Of a DNA stretch of 64,000 nucleotides, positions 63,391 to 64,000 are shown piece by piece (the first letter of the stretch is position 1; the number at the start of each line of letters is the position of its first letter). The position numbers and the translations under genes are program-made. The notes beneath the pieces were generated by a model. The model had not been told where the DNA came from, did no database searches, and was given only the letters and a program-made list of their open reading frames with translations. This stretch comes from Prorocentrum cordatum (taxonomy: Eukaryota; Sar; Dinophyceae; Prorocentrales; Prorocentraceae): assembly GCA_963575745.1 (NCBI GenBank), contig CAUYUJ010014347.1, forward strand, positions 136,501 to 200,500. Reading direction: 5' to 3'.

Positions 63391-63596
63391 ACATGTTTTT
63401 TCTTTTGTATCCAGATGTATAAGACGTTTTCTTATACCCTCGTTTTTTGTACCCTCGGGTTCTTTTTGTGCCCTTGTGGTCCTCTGGTGGTCCTCCGAAA
63501 AGCCTTCCATGGTTTCCCGCGGCGGCTCCCACTTGAAGGTGACGGATCTGCCAAGGTAGCGCCATGCCTCCTCAGAAGGCCAGCATCCTCGCCTCA

Positions 63597-63787
63597 TGAT
63601 GTTCCAACCTACGGTGGAGGCCCATGCCAAGAAACACCCTGCTTGCCTCCAGTGTGCCCTGGATTTCTTGGGTTTTGATGGTTTTGCCATGGAAAGCGCG
63701 ACGTGCCCATACCAAACGTCAGTGGGCGTCCTGGGGTCTCCGGGCTGGGTTTCTCGTGCAAGGCTCCTTGTGGACTGGCCCCCACTG
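63597..63787 (+). repeat. Dispersed repeat K, copy 2
   Basis: Inverted relative to copy 1 at 3234-3425. Shares CCATGCCAAGAAACACCCTG, GGGTTTTGATGGTTTTGCCA-like sequence and GGCGTCCTGGGGTCTCCGGG-like sequence. A short piece (GGGGGCCCATGCCAATAAAC) also occurs at 63373. Confidence 0.75.
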
Positions 63788-64000
63788 TAGCCGCACCCTA
63801 TCGGAGGCTGGTGTGCCAACAGGTGCCCAGCGGGAATTCCGTGTGCCCCGATGGGCCTACGGAGCGCTGGGGCCCTTGACGGAGCGGAGCGTCGACGAGG
63901 GACGTGCCCAGATTTTTTGTTGGCGAGTTCTTTCGCTGCGCACGCGGTCGTCACTTCTGCACTCCCGGATTCCAGCCTGCGGAAAGCGCCTGCCTACCTC

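Overview
This window looks like nuclear DNA of a dinoflagellate, with Prorocentrum-like lineages the best guess. The evidence is very high GC, very low gene density, long GGA/TCC, GAT and CT microsatellites, and decayed retroelements whose motifs resemble dinoflagellate retrotransposon proteins. The organism call is inference from style and recalled family patterns, not a database match. I see no intact host gene, no rRNA or tRNA, no CRISPR array and no bacterial operon.

Layout: 1-5 kb holds a CA-rich satellite, a 119-bp direct repeat pair, an 8-unit 77-bp minisatellite, foldback elements and a Ty1/copia RNase H remnant (3.75-4.43 kb). 5-10 kb is repeats and one 5-prime relic resembling a dinoflagellate spliced leader. 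10.6-16.7 kb is the largest recognisable element: a decayed tyrosine-recombinase (DIRS/Ngaro-type) retrotransposon with gag-like, reverse transcriptase, RNase H-like and recombinase parts in order, split by about 1.3 kb of satellite DNA. 17-23 kb holds foldback elements and arrays of a CTTGGGG-type minisatellite. 23-25 kb and 34.9-38.2 kb hold unrecognised decayed coding blocks. 42.8-45.2 kb is a near-perfect triplication of an 809-bp unit, followed by a 782-bp foldback transposon with a perfect 8-bp target duplication. 48 kb has an unrecognised decayed gene. 49.4-50.7 kb (minus) and 53.1-55.1 kb (plus) carry C-terminal parts of two LINE-type retrotransposons. 56-64 kb is mostly microsatellite, satellite and small mobile elements.

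The most informative new signal is a set of small non-autonomous DNA transposons. Six copies of a 118-163-bp family share termini TTAGGTCGGGC / GCCCGACCTAA, two of them with perfect 8-bp target duplications. The 782-bp foldback at 45361-46142 has the same TTAGGT ends and a perfect 8-bp duplication, so one transposase may have moved both. Other foldback families (at 2.9/18 kb, 5.8/52.5/55.1 kb, 27.7/33.3 kb, 52 kb, 52.9 kb, 58.2 kb) and a composite module duplicated at 26.7-27.5 and 60.6-61.5 kb add to the repeat landscape. Nearly all long open frames in the window are artefacts of stop-free repeats.
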